32,057 bases of DNA from a virus (IMGVR_UViG_3300050033_000103:1-32057), one strand, 5' to 3'. Shown: positions 1-6,509, counted from the first letter of the stretch. The notes: a model not told the origin generated them from the sequence alone. Numbers and translations: made by a program.

Positions 1-81
1 ATCTCCGAGCCAATAAATGAAGAAACGCTTATAAAACTGTTTAAGAGGATGGAACAGATGCAGGGCGCAGCGTATCAGTAG
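1..81 (+). CDS. C-terminal end of a tail gene, probably tape measure (partial)
   Basis: Frame 1 is open from the first base to TAG at 79-81, while the other two forward frames close within 20 bases. The last 26 residues are charged and helical-looking (they include the stretch NEETLIKLFKRMEQM). In siphoviruses the gene directly before Dit is normally the tape measure protein, which fixes tail length. The assignment therefore comes from position only. The rest of the gene lies outside the window. Confidence 0.5.
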   Translation: MSEPINEETLIKLFKRMEQMQGAAYQ

Positions 82-105
82 ATCTGTAGGTAAATCTGTA
101 GGTAA
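82..105 (+). repeat. Two tandem copies of a 12-bp unit in the spacer before Dit
   Basis: ATCTGTAGGTAA occurs twice back to back, starting immediately after the TAG stop of the upstream gene; each copy carries in-frame stops. The second copy may supply the weak ribosome binding site (GTAGGTAA) for the gene at 112. It is one of several short tandem repeats that fill spacers in this genome. Confidence 0.8.
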
Positions 106-111
106 CGAATC

Positions 112-969
112 ATGCCAGAAAAAATCTATTGGGTAACGCCAGGAAATACGCCGATTGACCTTACCGACGGCACAATTTATAATGTGCGACAGGGGATCAA
201 CGGCAGGCACATGCCCACATTCACCTTTACAAGCCAAAAGATGTTTACCTATCCTGGTGAAGTGCTGCGCAATGTCAGTGTCAACAAACGTGAAATCGTA
301 TTACCGATAACCGTTTACGGCACAAGTGCGGAAAACATGCGCACGAACCTGCGCGCGCTGCAGGGGTATTTTGATCCGATGCAAGGACTTGGCGCATTAA
401 AATGGGTTTCAGACGATGTATCACCAATAACGCGACAGCTTGATTGCCGCTATGAAAGCGGCATGGAATTCCTGGAATCGCCAGACACAGGGGATTATAA
501 GACCAGGATCTTCACGCCAGTATTTATTGCGCACAGTCCTTACTGGTATGATCCAACGCCAGTGCAAACGCGATTAATTAACGGCACACACACCGTCGTC
601 AATTCCGGCGACGTTGACACATGGCCATTTATCACATGCACAACCCCTTTTTCAGACATCCTTTTGACCAACACGACCACAGGAAAAACACTTGAATGGT
701 CATATACCGGCACGCTAACCGTTGGATCAACGATTTATATAAACTGCATTCCAGGGCAACGATGCTGCTGCATCAATTCGGCAACCTGCGCAGGACTAGG
801 AAGTTGGCCGAGTGCTAATCCAGGACGCGCAGCATACCTTTTAACGCCAACCAGCACAATAAATTTCAATCTTGTGCCTGGCGACAATTCGATCAGTGTT
901 ACGGTTACCGGTGCAACACCAAACACGATACTGTATTTCAATCATTACAACCGATATAACGGGATTTGA
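112..969 (+). CDS. Distal tail (Dit-like) protein
   Basis: This 285-residue protein resembles siphovirus distal tail proteins, which form the ring joining the tail tube to the tip or fibres. The N-terminal 150 residues have the Dit-like pattern: a beta-rich start, a middle segment around residues 60-100 with the LRALQGYFDP stretch, and a segment ending in HSPYWYDPTP near residue 145. The C-terminal half is a second beta-rich, Thr/Asn-rich domain with a cysteine cluster (QRCCC) near residue 220. It sits between the putative tape-measure end and a Gp37/Tal-like gene, the usual siphovirus order. ATG at 112 is chosen because the region before it is repeat spacer. Confidence 0.75.
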   Translation: MPEKIYWVTPGNTPIDLTDGTIYNVRQGINGRHMPTFTFTSQKMFTYPGEVLRNVSVNKREIVLPITVYGTSAENMRTNLRALQGYFDPMQGLGALKWVSDDVSPITRQLDCRYESGMEFLESPDTGDYKTRIFTPVFIAHSPYWYDPTPVQTRLINGTHTVVNSGDVDTWPFITCTTPFSDILLTNTTTGKTLEWSYTGTLTVGSTIYINCIPGQRCCCINSATCAGLGSWPSANPGRAAYLLTPTSTINFNLVPGDNSISVTVTGATPNTILYFNHYNRYNGI

Positions 970-984
970 TCTTAGAGATACAAA

Positions 985-2343
985 ATGTCAACCGCATATA
1001 ATGACGATGTTGATTTGCAAATTTGGTCGCGCGATGCCAGCTTTAATCGCATGGAACTGATTGAACAGTGGTCAGAGTTTCACGTTGACTTGAAATGGGG
1101 GGATATGTCAACGTGGACATTATCAATGCCCACCGATGCATTTATGGACGCATTCCACATTGCAAACCTGGCAAATACCACGCTCGTCAACTTCGGCATC
1201 AAATCATATCGCAACCAGGAAATTTTTCCGCTTATTGCCGGTCCGATAACCGATGCGGCGCGCACATGGAACGGATCAGATGATACGATAGTGCTAACCG
1301 GATCAAGTGATGCTTACTGGCTCACCACCAGAATTATTGGGCCTTCATGGGTAAGTTGGCCTAGTGGGTGGTGGTATGACAGCGCAGGCGGATCAGCAGG
1401 CTACGACGTTTCGCAGGGGTTCACCAACACAAGAGCCGAATCAATAATGCGTGGTTTCTTATACCAGAATCTTACACCAGAGGGTTGCTCCATCGCAGGC
1501 CATCCTATCCCTGCGTTTTGGAGTGGTAGCGATCAAGCAACTGGAAGTCTTATAACCTACCAAGCGCGCCTGGAAACCGCATGGACTATGTGCAAAAATA
1601 TAATCCAGGCGAATACCGGCGGCAGCGGATATGCTGGCGATGCGGACCTGAGCGTTAACGTAGTAAACCCATATGACAGCGATTCTGTTATCAATGGCCA
1701 CGCATATCGCTTGTTTTTCAGTGTTGACAGAATAGACGACATGACATCAACGGCTGTCTTTGGCACAGATTTTGGGACAATCAAGAATTTTACGTACACA
1801 GAACGGCGACCAGAGGCAAACAGCGTCATGTGTGGCGGCCCAGACGTTGATCCAACAACGCATAAGGACAGCAGCGAACCAGGGTTTAGGTATTATAACC
1901 ATCACGCGGATGCAACCAGTGCTGCAAGATACGGACTTGTGGAAGAGTTTCTTGAAGCATCAATAAGCGCGCCAGCGCAAGGGGCGGCATACAATTTGAC
2001 CGATTTGGGAAATGCGATATATGCAAAAGCGGTTGCGGAACTGAAGCTGAAAGCATATAATGCATCGGTGGAGATCCAGCTTTCGCCAGATGACATGGTT
2101 TCATGTGGAAATATGTATGAGACAAACGGCGAATTTTGGTTAGGCTGCAAAGTAACCGCGAAACTTAACCAGCAAACAATAACTGACGTGATACGGGAAA
2201 TTAAGTTTGACTTCACGCAGGACCAGGGCGAGATCATAACGCCAACCGTCTGTGATGCATACAAGTTCTATTACACAAAGCCGATGCCGTTTGCGCACGA
2301 AAACCGATGGTCACTTAACGACATAACCAGGAACTGGCGATGA
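985..2343 (+). CDS. Siphovirus Gp37-like / tail-associated (Tal-like) protein
   Basis: This 452-residue protein directly follows Dit. Its N-terminus (DVDLQIWSRDASFNRMELIE, then a segment ending in WTLSMP) matches the start of the ReqiPepy6 Gp37-like family of tail-tip proteins, which form the central hub below Dit. The middle is rich in Trp/Gly/Ser. The C-terminal part has a typical EIQLSPDDMVSCGNMY-type beta domain and ends with an aromatic/basic tail. An AGAGAT box lies just before ATG 985. The gene overlaps the next one by ATGA at 2340. It probably contacts the host surface or anchors fibres; no peptidase motif is evident. Confidence 0.7.
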   Translation: MSTAYNDDVDLQIWSRDASFNRMELIEQWSEFHVDLKWGDMSTWTLSMPTDAFMDAFHIANLANTTLVNFGIKSYRNQEIFPLIAGPITDAARTWNGSDDTIVLTGSSDAYWLTTRIIGPSWVSWPSGWWYDSAGGSAGYDVSQGFTNTRAESIMRGFLYQNLTPEGCSIAGHPIPAFWSGSDQATGSLITYQARLETAWTMCKNIIQANTGGSGYAGDADLSVNVVNPYDSDSVINGHAYRLFFSVDRIDDMTSTAVFGTDFGTIKNFTYTERRPEANSVMCGGPDVDPTTHKDSSEPGFRYYNHHADATSAARYGLVEEFLEASISAPAQGAAYNLTDLGNAIYAKAVAELKLKAYNASVEIQLSPDDMVSCGNMYETNGEFWLGCKVTAKLNQQTITDVIREIKFDFTQDQGEIITPTVCDAYKFYYTKPMPFAHENRWSLNDITRNWR

Positions 2344-2579
2344 GAAAGAGAACCGACGCAGAAACGGTGGCAGCAGCGGCTAAATTGCACGCACTATTTC
2401 CAGCGCCTGGTAAACACAGTATTAAAAAACATCCGAAGCAACCCACGGTTGGGGGCGGACCAGCAACAAAACCGCACTCACTACAGATTGAAGAACTTGC
2501 GAAACGGGTTGATGCTTTGGAAACTCAATTTAAACAACTTAAAACGTTAACGCTAAAGCAGAAAGATAAGAAGAAGTGA
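2340..2579 (+). CDS. Small basic coiled-coil protein
   Basis: 79 residues, not recognised. The start overlaps the stop of the Gp37-like gene (ATGA), implying translational coupling. The N-terminal half is basic with Gly/Pro (residues 25-45). The C-terminal half, from IEELAKRVDALETQFKQLK onward, is a clear heptad coiled coil ending in a Lys-rich tail. It may be a minor tail or structural accessory protein, from context only. Confidence 0.65.
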   Translation: MRKRTDAETVAAAAKLHALFPAPGKHSIKKHPKQPTVGGGPATKPHSLQIEELAKRVDALETQFKQLKTLTLKQKDKKK

Positions 2580-3112
2580 TGAACATGGCAGGAAGGTGGC
2601 GGAATGGTAGCGGAAATAGACGCGGCAATGGTTCTAGTGGACGCGATACAGAACACGACGAGATACGCCGCGAATGCGAAAACTGCGGAACGCGGATAGA
2701 TGGACTTGAAAAGTTCTCCGATGAACTACGTTTAGGTCAAGTCCAGCGGGAAGAACAGATACGTGGTTTGCGGCATGATTTAGGTACCATGACGGGGCAG
2801 GTGGAATTGCACGTCACGGAATATCGCGCAGATAAGGTTTCATCAGCACTAGATATAGCAAACCTGCGGGGCGCTTTAGATGCATTTAAGGTGCAGACGG
2901 CCCAGGAAATTGCTACGGTGCGTGCAGATACGACGCTTGCACTCACGAATGCAAAGACAGAACTCGGCATTGCATTGGAAAGCGGATTGCGCCGACTTGA
3001 TAAAAAGTTTGACGATAACAAAACGTATTTCACGCGGTATTTCATAATTATTCTTGTAACGATGTTAACTGGTTTAGTCGTCGGAGGGGCGGCTTTTGTA
3101 ATGAACCGATGA
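2579..3112 (+). CDS. Coiled-coil protein with one C-terminal membrane helix
   Basis: About 177 residues. The N-terminal region is Gly/Arg/Asn-rich and includes a CENC pair; residues 35-145 are predicted to be long helices, and the last 25 residues form one hydrophobic membrane helix (FIIILVTMLTGLVVGGAAFV) with a short basic end. This layout resembles haemolysin XhlA-like or other holin-associated phage proteins, but the family is not certain. ATG 2579 overlaps the upstream stop (TGATG); a GTG at 2576 is equally possible. The position just before holin-like genes supports a lysis or membrane role. Confidence 0.65.
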   Translation: MNMAGRWRNGSGNRRGNGSSGRDTEHDEIRRECENCGTRIDGLEKFSDELRLGQVQREEQIRGLRHDLGTMTGQVELHVTEYRADKVSSALDIANLRGALDAFKVQTAQEIATVRADTTLALTNAKTELGIALESGLRRLDKKFDDNKTYFTRYFIIILVTMLTGLVVGGAAFVMNR

Positions 3113-3116
3113 ACAG

Positions 3117-3335
3117 ATGATACAATTAACAGGGCGCAGAACGGCGCAACAAACGAAACAACAAGAGTGGATGAATGCACACAAAACGCTGCATATCACC
3201 AATAACGCATATTCGTCAGTCTTAAAACACGCCGGAATGCTTCAATCGAAAAGAGGCAAGCATGTATCGGTATCCGAAGCAATAGAAGATTTGGCTAGGA
3301 TCGCAGAAGAACAAGCAGGTGGTGATATGCAATGA
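3117..3335 (+). CDS. Small RHH / VapB-antitoxin-like DNA-binding protein
   Basis: 72 residues. After a basic N-terminal arm (residues 1-25), the segment LHITNNAYSSVLKHAGMLQS followed by KRGKHVSVSEAIEDLARIAEEQ has the short strand, helix, turn, helix pattern of archaeal ribbon-helix-helix proteins, including the KRG-x-x-VS-x-x-EAIE block common in archaeal VapB-like antitoxins. No toxin gene is adjacent, so a regulator is more likely than an antitoxin. The stop overlaps the start of the histone-like gene (ATGA), so the two DNA-binding proteins are probably made together. Confidence 0.6.
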   Translation: MIQLTGRRTAQQTKQQEWMNAHKTLHITNNAYSSVLKHAGMLQSKRGKHVSVSEAIEDLARIAEEQAGGDMQ

Positions 3336-3517
3336 TAAGCAAAAAGATGTTTCACAAGGCGTTAATCGTAGCAGGCGCAACGCAGGTAAGTGATGCTGCA
3401 TTGGTTGACTTTGAAACGTGGATGACCACGTTTATGAACCAGGCAGCGGCAAAGGCCGTTCAGCGGATGCAGGCGGCAGGTCGCGTGAGAATTGAAGTAG
3501 CAGATTTAGGAGAGTGA
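3332..3517 (+). CDS. Archaeal histone-like (histone fold) protein
   Basis: 61 residues. From A14 to R51 it aligns without gaps to archaeal HMf-type histones: the AGA block at 14-16, VSD at 19-21, a 28-residue central helix, and AGR at 49-51 followed by a basic/hydrophobic loop and D58. The spacing from AGA to AGR is 38 residues, the same as in HMfB from memory. R51 and D58 occupy the places of the conserved Arg-Asp clamp. The third helix is cut short after ADL, so tetramer contacts may be lost or changed. A GGTGGTGAT ribosome binding site (3319-3326) precedes ATG 3332, which overlaps the stop of the RHH gene. It could compact viral DNA, modulate host chromatin or regulate transcription; the role is inference. 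Confidence 0.65.
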   Translation: MISKKMFHKALIVAGATQVSDAALVDFETWMTTFMNQAAAKAVQRMQAAGRVRIEVADLGE

Positions 3518-3526
3518 TCCAGAAGA

Positions 3527-3607
3527 ATGCAAGTAACATATCTCGAAGTAATAGCGACAATAGCTACGATTGGAATATGGCTATTAGTATTCGGTGTTAG
3601 ATTATAA
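3527..3607 (+). CDS. 26-residue single-helix membrane peptide
   Basis: ATG 3527 opens a 26-codon frame that is one hydrophobic helix (VIATIATIGIWLLVFGVRL) with a polar N-terminus. A GGAGAGTGAT box lies 12-20 bases upstream. Its position between the histone-like gene and the holin-like gene fits a lysis-cassette micropeptide, but so short a frame could also be chance. Confidence 0.4.
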   Translation: MQVTYLEVIATIATIGIWLLVFGVRL

Positions 3608-3635
3608 AATAAACTTCAAAGGTGGTGATATAAAA

Positions 3636-3860
3636 ATGGCTCTCAGAGTTGACCCAAATCCAACGATCCCGCTTTGGTGGGCAATCGTGCTGATGCTTGG
3701 CTTACTTGTGACCGTCATTAACTCGGTTGGTCAGTTTTTTACGCTGACAACGCAACAGATCGGCATAGTAGGCTTTGTGGCATTTGCCCTTACCGCTCTG
3801 GCGACGTTCCTTACGACGCTGGAAGCAGGACCAGTTGCATCAGTAGGACCGATGAGGTAG
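3636..3860 (+). CDS. Holin-like protein with two membrane helices
   Basis: 74 residues with two hydrophobic helices (about residues 12-32 and 42-62) joined by a short polar turn, and a short charged C-terminus. This matches the size and topology of class II holins, which make the membrane lesions that end infection. ATG 3636 follows a strong GGTGGTGAT ribosome binding site at 3621-3629. It is the last gene before a terminator and follows other membrane proteins. The two enzyme genes that could act with it lie elsewhere (11223-13744). The holin role is inferred from size and topology. Confidence 0.5.
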   Translation: MALRVDPNPTIPLWWAIVLMLGLLVTVINSVGQFFTLTTQQIGIVGFVAFALTALATFLTTLEAGPVASVGPMR

Positions 3861-3890
3861 GACACAATCAAGTCCTACTATTATTTTTTT
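3857..3890 (+). terminator. Hairpin plus T-tract terminator after the tail/lysis genes
   Basis: GTAGGAC (3857-3863) and GTCCTAC (3872-3878) form a perfect 7-bp stem with an 8-base loop, followed by TATTATTTTTTT to 3890. The left arm overlaps the stop codon of the holin-like gene. T-tracts alone end transcription in archaea, and the hairpin strengthens the case. Confidence 0.75.
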
Positions 3891-3924
3891 GGGAGTTGAA
3901 CATTGAAAACAACGATAAAAAATT

Positions 3925-4170
3925 ATGATCCTACATTTCGTCAAACCTATGACCGACGATCCACTGCCGCCGGTTCAAGTGGTTAAAATTGAAGTTGATG
4001 TGAAACAATCCCCTTTTAATGACGTGGAGATGCTAGGATTCCTAAAGAAGCTGATTGGCGAACGTATTGATACGCGGGTTAATATGCTTATACGGGCAAA
4101 TATGAAAGACCCTCACACGCTTACCCAAACGGGTTATAGTGATGTAAAAAGAACGCGGTCCAGAAAGTAA
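3925..4170 (+). CDS. Hypothetical protein
   Basis: 81 residues, not recognised. It has an acidic/proline start (TDDPLPPVQVVKIEVDVKQ), a central helix around FLKKLIGERIDTRVNML, and a basic end (VKRTRSRK). It lies after the terminator and faces the leftward gene block, so it may be separately transcribed. No clear ribosome binding site sits before ATG 3925; a TTG-started frame at 3903 with GGGAGTTGAA upstream competes. Confidence 0.4.
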   Translation: MILHFVKPMTDDPLPPVQVVKIEVDVKQSPFNDVEMLGFLKKLIGERIDTRVNMLIRANMKDPHTLTQTGYSDVKRTRSRK

Positions 4171-4343
4171 TGCTCAAAATATATGTTATGGGTAATAGCG
4201 ATCGGCGCTGCGGCGTTCGTTATTAAACAAAAGATAGGAATTGTCAAATTATAAAAGTCATTTCGCTTTATGCTTATTTTACGAAACGTCAAACGGCAAT
4301 ACGGCGTCCGACGTTAACCAAAATGATTTGTTCACCCTCACCT

Positions 4344-4484
4344 TTATGCTGCATCCGTTGAATGAATATAGCTATTAACCGCCCCGCCGCAGTATCTACA
4401 AACGAAGTATCTAGTTACGCGCTGCCACACATTTTCTAGTGCGTAATACCTTTGTCCACATCTTAGACACGTATAATGATGCAT
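4344..4484 (-). CDS. 46-residue zinc-ribbon protein
   Basis: The leftward frame from ATG at 4484 encodes two CxxC pairs (CLRCG near residue 6 and CRYCGG near residue 29), the pattern of a single zinc ribbon, with aromatic residues between. GAGGGGTGAAAA precedes the start, the same ribosome binding site type as its neighbours. It is the last gene of the leftward block. Small viral zinc ribbons often bind nucleic acid or host transcription proteins; the specific role is unknown. Confidence 0.6.
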   Translation of the reverse strand: MHHYTCLRCGQRYYALENVWQRVTRYFVCRYCGGAVNSYIHSTDAA

Positions 4485-4487
4485 TTT

Positions 4488-4718
4488 TCACCCCTCTTTT
4501 TCTATCTTTATATCTCCGCGCATCAATCCAACCATCAGCGATGCGAAATCTAAATTAGTTATAGCTTCTATTGATTCGTTTGTGGCCGGAAACTTATCAA
4601 TAAAGAACTTGAACGATAACTTGAACGATAAATTTATGCCCTCGTCATATACCACAAAGGTAATCTGGTCAAATTCAGTAAGTCTAAATTCCCCTAACTT
4701 CTTATGCCATTCGGTCAT
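4488..4718 (-). CDS. Hypothetical protein of the leftward block
   Basis: 76 residues, not recognised; mixed alpha/beta composition with several Phe residues (FKLSFKFFIDKFP) and an acidic/basic C-terminus. Its ATG overlaps the stop of the upstream 33-residue gene (ATGA), indicating co-translation. No membrane helix or metal motif is seen. Confidence 0.6.
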   Translation of the reverse strand: MTEWHKKLGEFRLTEFDQITFVVYDEGINLSFKLSFKFFIDKFPATNESIEAITNLDFASLMVGLMRGDIKIEKEG

Positions 4719-4816
4719 TTTTCACGCTCTTTTTCTTCTTCTTCAGTTCTTTTACGTGGTGGGTGTTGTCCTTCTTCTTCTGTTCCGTATCCTTCCCAAA
4801 TTAAAGGGTTAGTCAT
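4715..4816 (-). CDS. 33-residue highly charged peptide
   Basis: The leftward frame starts at 4816 after GAGGTGAAAA and stops within the ATGA of the next gene. The product is very rich in Glu and Lys (two runs of three or four Glu). The strong ribosome binding site and tight overlaps on both sides support translation despite its size. Function unknown. Confidence 0.5.
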   Translation of the reverse strand: MTNPLIWEGYGTEEEGQHPPRKRTEEEEKEREK

Positions 4817-5009
4817 TTTTCACCTCATTTTCTTCTAACCGCTTTAAAACGTCTCCTTTCAAAGTCCTTGGCTCGGAGATGAGGCCTGATAAGTCTAGGT
4901 GATAATGGTTTCCGGTTTTAACATCTTTAATAGCGTTCGCTACGGCGTTCGTTATCGCCCTCACTAAGGATTCCCCGTCGATGCCTTTTCCATTTTTCTT
5001 CTTTGTCAT
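4809..5009 (-). CDS. Hypothetical protein of the leftward block
   Basis: 66 residues from ATG 5009, not recognised. Residues 10-32 form an Ala/Val-rich amphipathic helix (LVRAITNAVANAIKDV); the end is charged. The frame is open further upstream, but that part lies within the zinc gene at 4927-5214, and ATG 5009 follows a GTGGGTTAT box. It overlaps the downstream 33-residue gene by 8 bases and the upstream gene by 83 bases. Confidence 0.5.
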   Translation of the reverse strand: MTKKKNGKGIDGESLVRAITNAVANAIKDVKTGNHYHLDLSGLISEPRTLKGDVLKRLEENEVKND

Positions 5010-5214
5010 ATAACCCACAAGAAAAGTCGATAAAATACGGAATATCAATCGTTCGATATTCAACACCGCTATGTCCGTTACAACGGATTTTGTGGCCGCC
5101 TCCTAACCCATACTTTTTATCAACGTATTCAATCTCAATTTCGCGCATCCACCCACAGTCTATACAGGGTATCTTTTTATTTGACAGTTCTTTAAAATCT
5201 AAATATGTAGTCAT
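4927..5214 (-). CDS. Small putative zinc-binding protein
   Basis: 95 residues. CIDCG near residue 17 and CNGHSG near residue 45 could make one zinc site (CxxC...CxxH). The remainder is beta-rich with aromatic residues. The last 28 residues are very basic/charged and overlap the start of the next leftward gene in another frame. GGGCTGAAAA precedes ATG 5214. The overlap may be true overprinting, or the stop may have been lost to a frameshift near 5000. Role unknown. Confidence 0.5.
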   Translation of the reverse strand: MTTYLDFKELSNKKIPCIDCGWMREIEIEYVDKKYGLGGGHKIRCNGHSGVEYRTIDIPYFIDFSCGLYDKEEKWKRHRRGILSEGDNERRSERY

Positions 5215-5230
5215 TTTTCAGCCCACTTTA

Positions 5231-5262
5231 AAAAGAAAAAGGGGAATTTAAATCTTAACCCC
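5231..5262 (-). terminator. Possible leftward T-tract terminator
   Basis: Read leftward, a GGGG...CCCC weak stem (5262 to 5241) is followed by TTTTTCTTTTT (5240-5230). It lies just after the stop of the membrane protein at 5264. Only four base pairs are certain, so the T-tract is the main evidence; the downstream genes could be partly uncoupled here. Confidence 0.35.
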
Positions 5263-5263
5263 C

Positions 5264-5575
5264 TTACTCAGTCACTATCGGAGCGACGCTTCCCTGTTGT
5301 CCTTGCACCCGTAGCAATACTTTAGATGCAGTCTTATGTGCGATTATCGGATATGCTACAAGTATGATAACCGTCCCGATCCCTAACGTTGGAATCGCCA
5401 CGATCAAAGCGACGACGATTGCGACAATCCATCCTATCGGAGAACCCCACGTATGCTTTTGCAGCATGGTAGAATTGGTTCCCTGTTCTTTGACGACGTA
5501 GCCGGTGGTAATGAAATCATCGATCACGCGCTGCATGTCATCCTGATTCTGCACGTCTCTCACTCTAGTTGCCAT
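5264..5575 (-). CDS. Small membrane protein with a hydrophobic hairpin
   Basis: 103 residues. The soluble N-terminal part (1-42) contains VIDDFITTGYVVKEQG followed by a Gly-Ser-Pro turn; residues 46-80 form two closely spaced or one long membrane segment (WIVAIVVALIVAIPTLG then VIILVAYPIIA), and the C-terminus is polar. Similar small proteins (D-F-x-x-x-GY-x-V followed by a membrane hairpin) occur in archaea and their elements, without known function. A strong AGGAGGTGAAT ribosome binding site precedes ATG 5575. Confidence 0.7.
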   Translation of the reverse strand: MATRVRDVQNQDDMQRVIDDFITTGYVVKEQGTNSTMLQKHTWGSPIGWIVAIVVALIVAIPTLGIGTVIILVAYPIIAHKTASKVLLRVQGQQGSVAPIVTE

Positions 5576-5599
5576 ATCTATTCACCTCCTATCAGATTT

Positions 5600-5728
5600 T
5601 TACTCCGCTTGAGTAAATGCGATATATCCTTCTATTAAACGATTTATGAGGTCGTCAAAAGACTCATCCATCCTTCCAAGTTCTCTGAGGCGTGAGTGTG
5701 TTTCATCTTTAACTGTTATTGTCTTCAT
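5600..5728 (-). CDS. 42-residue RHH / antitoxin-like protein
   Basis: The leftward frame from ATG 5728 begins MKTITVKDETHSRLRELG and continues with MDESFDDLINRLIEGY. This matches the archaeal family of tiny ribbon-helix-helix proteins with the E-SFDDLINRLI signature (VapB-like, often orphan). GAGGTAAT precedes the start. It is the first gene of the lower leftward operon and lies next to a possible operator at 5757-5781, so autoregulation is plausible. Confidence 0.7.
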   Translation of the reverse strand: MKTITVKDETHSRLRELGRMDESFDDLINRLIEGYIAFTQAE

Positions 5729-5756
5729 CTATCTATTACCTCTATTAATCTAATAT

Positions 5757-5781
5757 ACTAAGTGGTATAAATACCTTTAGT
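5757..5781. promoter_or_regulatory. Imperfect 25-bp palindrome with TATA-like core
   Basis: ACTAA (5757-5761) and TTAGT (5777-5781) flank GGTAT-AA-ATACC, giving a nearly symmetric element with a TATAAATA core. It lies 29 bases upstream of the RHH gene start at 5728. It could combine promoter and operator for the leftward operon, with the RHH protein as a candidate binder. Confidence 0.4.
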
Positions 5782-5814
5782 ATTTACTATATATGCTCCC
5801 AAGAAGGTTTTATA

Positions 5815-5837
5815 CCTACAAATCACGGAGTTGTAGG
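5815..5837. promoter_or_regulatory. 7-bp inverted repeat between two leftward genes
   Basis: CCTACAA (5815-5821) and TTGTAGG (5831-5837) form a perfect 7-bp stem with a 9-base loop. Read leftward it lies after the RHH/coiled-coil gene and is followed by TATAAAA, so it could be a terminator stem, an operator, or part of the promoter for the 5728-4344 operon. The sequence alone does not decide. Confidence 0.35.
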
Positions 5838-5860
5838 GGTTGTTACGAAAAGGAGCCTGC

Positions 5861-6199
5861 CTAGTCCTTGAAACGCAGAAATAGCTTAATTCGTGCCAGC
5901 CACGACGGCTTCTTACGCAGTTCTAAGGCATCACGGGCCGGAAGTAACTGTTTCGCCATAATCATAGCGGAAACACCGCGCAGAAGTTCAACATGTTCAT
6001 AAAGAATTTTGTTTTCTCGCCGGAGATAGTCAAGTTCCTGCTGGTTCTGCTGATCCTGATCTGATACTGTCAAAGAATAGTGCTCTTCAATGATATGCTG
6101 GATCACCTTCTGCCTCGAGATGCCTTCAGATTGTGATTGTTCCTCAATCTTATTGGTGCTCTCTTCTGGGATTTCGATTCGGATTTTAGTAGAAGGCAT
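5861..6199 (-). CDS. RHH DNA-binding protein with coiled coil
   Basis: 112 residues from ATG 6199. Residues 4-45 have a ribbon-helix-helix layout (strand TKIRIEIPEE, helix, GISRQKVIQHIIEEHY). Residues 50-75 form a coiled coil (ELDYLRRENKILYEHVELL), and the end is basic/aromatic, possibly peripheral at the membrane. An in-frame ATG at 6277 would add 26 residues, but those are translated across a perfect palindrome and look non-coding, so 6199 is preferred. The gene faces away from the rightward early genes across the control region and is a good candidate for the main regulator of both. Confidence 0.65.
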   Translation of the reverse strand: MPSTKIRIEIPEESTNKIEEQSQSEGISRQKVIQHIIEEHYSLTVSDQDQQNQQELDYLRRENKILYEHVELLRGVSAMIMAKQLLPARDALELRKKPSWLARIKLFLRFKD

Positions 6200-6255
6200 A
6201 ACGCATAGATAGTGATGTAGAGGGTATGTTAAACATTGCCATTTGCCATTCGAGT

Positions 6256-6271
6256 GTTTACTATAGTAAAC
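6256..6271. promoter_or_regulatory. Perfect 16-bp palindrome, likely operator
   Basis: GTTTACTATAGTAAAC equals its own reverse complement. It lies 57-72 bases upstream of the RHH gene start at 6199. RHH dimers commonly bind such palindromes, so autoregulation is a reasonable inference. The GTTTAC half-site recurs, inverted, at both edges of the 7646-7799 spacer. Confidence 0.6.
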
Positions 6272-6301
6272 GGCCATTTAAAAAATTCTGTATCTAAAGA
6301 A

Positions 6302-6325
6302 ATGGAAAGATGGAGAAATGGAGAA
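6302..6325 (+). repeat. Left triplet of the 8-bp repeat ATGGARAR
   Basis: Three units follow without gaps: ATGGAAAG, ATGGAGAA, ATGGAGAA. The same three units occur in opposite orientation at 6478-6501. The 16 bases ATGGAGAAATGGAGAA form a perfect inverted repeat with the right copy. Confidence 0.8.
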
Positions 6326-6477
6326 TTAGCACCATCCACACCCCGAAAATCCCTAAAAACGACACTTTATGAACGTGAGAGATAGATATTTATACATTAA
6401 CTCCATATGATTACTCACCTCTACTATTTGTGATAGATTTTATAATTTCATACTAGCGGCGTTTCGCAGCTAACTAT

Positions 6478-6501
6478 CTTTCCATTTCTCCATTTCTCCA
6501 T
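6478..6501 (-). repeat. Right triplet of the 8-bp repeat ATGGARAR
   Basis: On the reverse strand this reads ATGGAGAA, ATGGAGAA, ATGGAAAG with no gaps, mirroring the left triplet. Order and orientation suggest iterons or paired binding sites flanking the AT-rich centre of the control region. Confidence 0.8.
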
Positions 6502-6509
6502 TAGTTTTA

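Noticed and set aside
3117-3517. Toxin-antitoxin pair formed by the RHH protein and the next gene
   Set aside because: The downstream protein is histone-like, with no PIN, RelE or other toxin pattern.
4170-4254. Two overlapping tiny frames (ATG 4170 and ATG 4183), one with a hydrophobic stretch
   Set aside because: No ribosome binding site, very short, and located between convergent transcripts. Not enough support for a gene.
4210-4952. The 13-base string CGGCGTTCGTTAT occurs near 4210 and again near 4940
   Set aside because: Only two copies, one inside a leftward gene; no flanking similarity, so chance is likely.
6200-6277. N-terminal extension of the RHH/coiled-coil protein to ATG 6277
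   Set aside because: The extra 26 residues are read across a perfect palindrome and do not look like the start of an RHH domain; ATG 6199 starts right at the strand.
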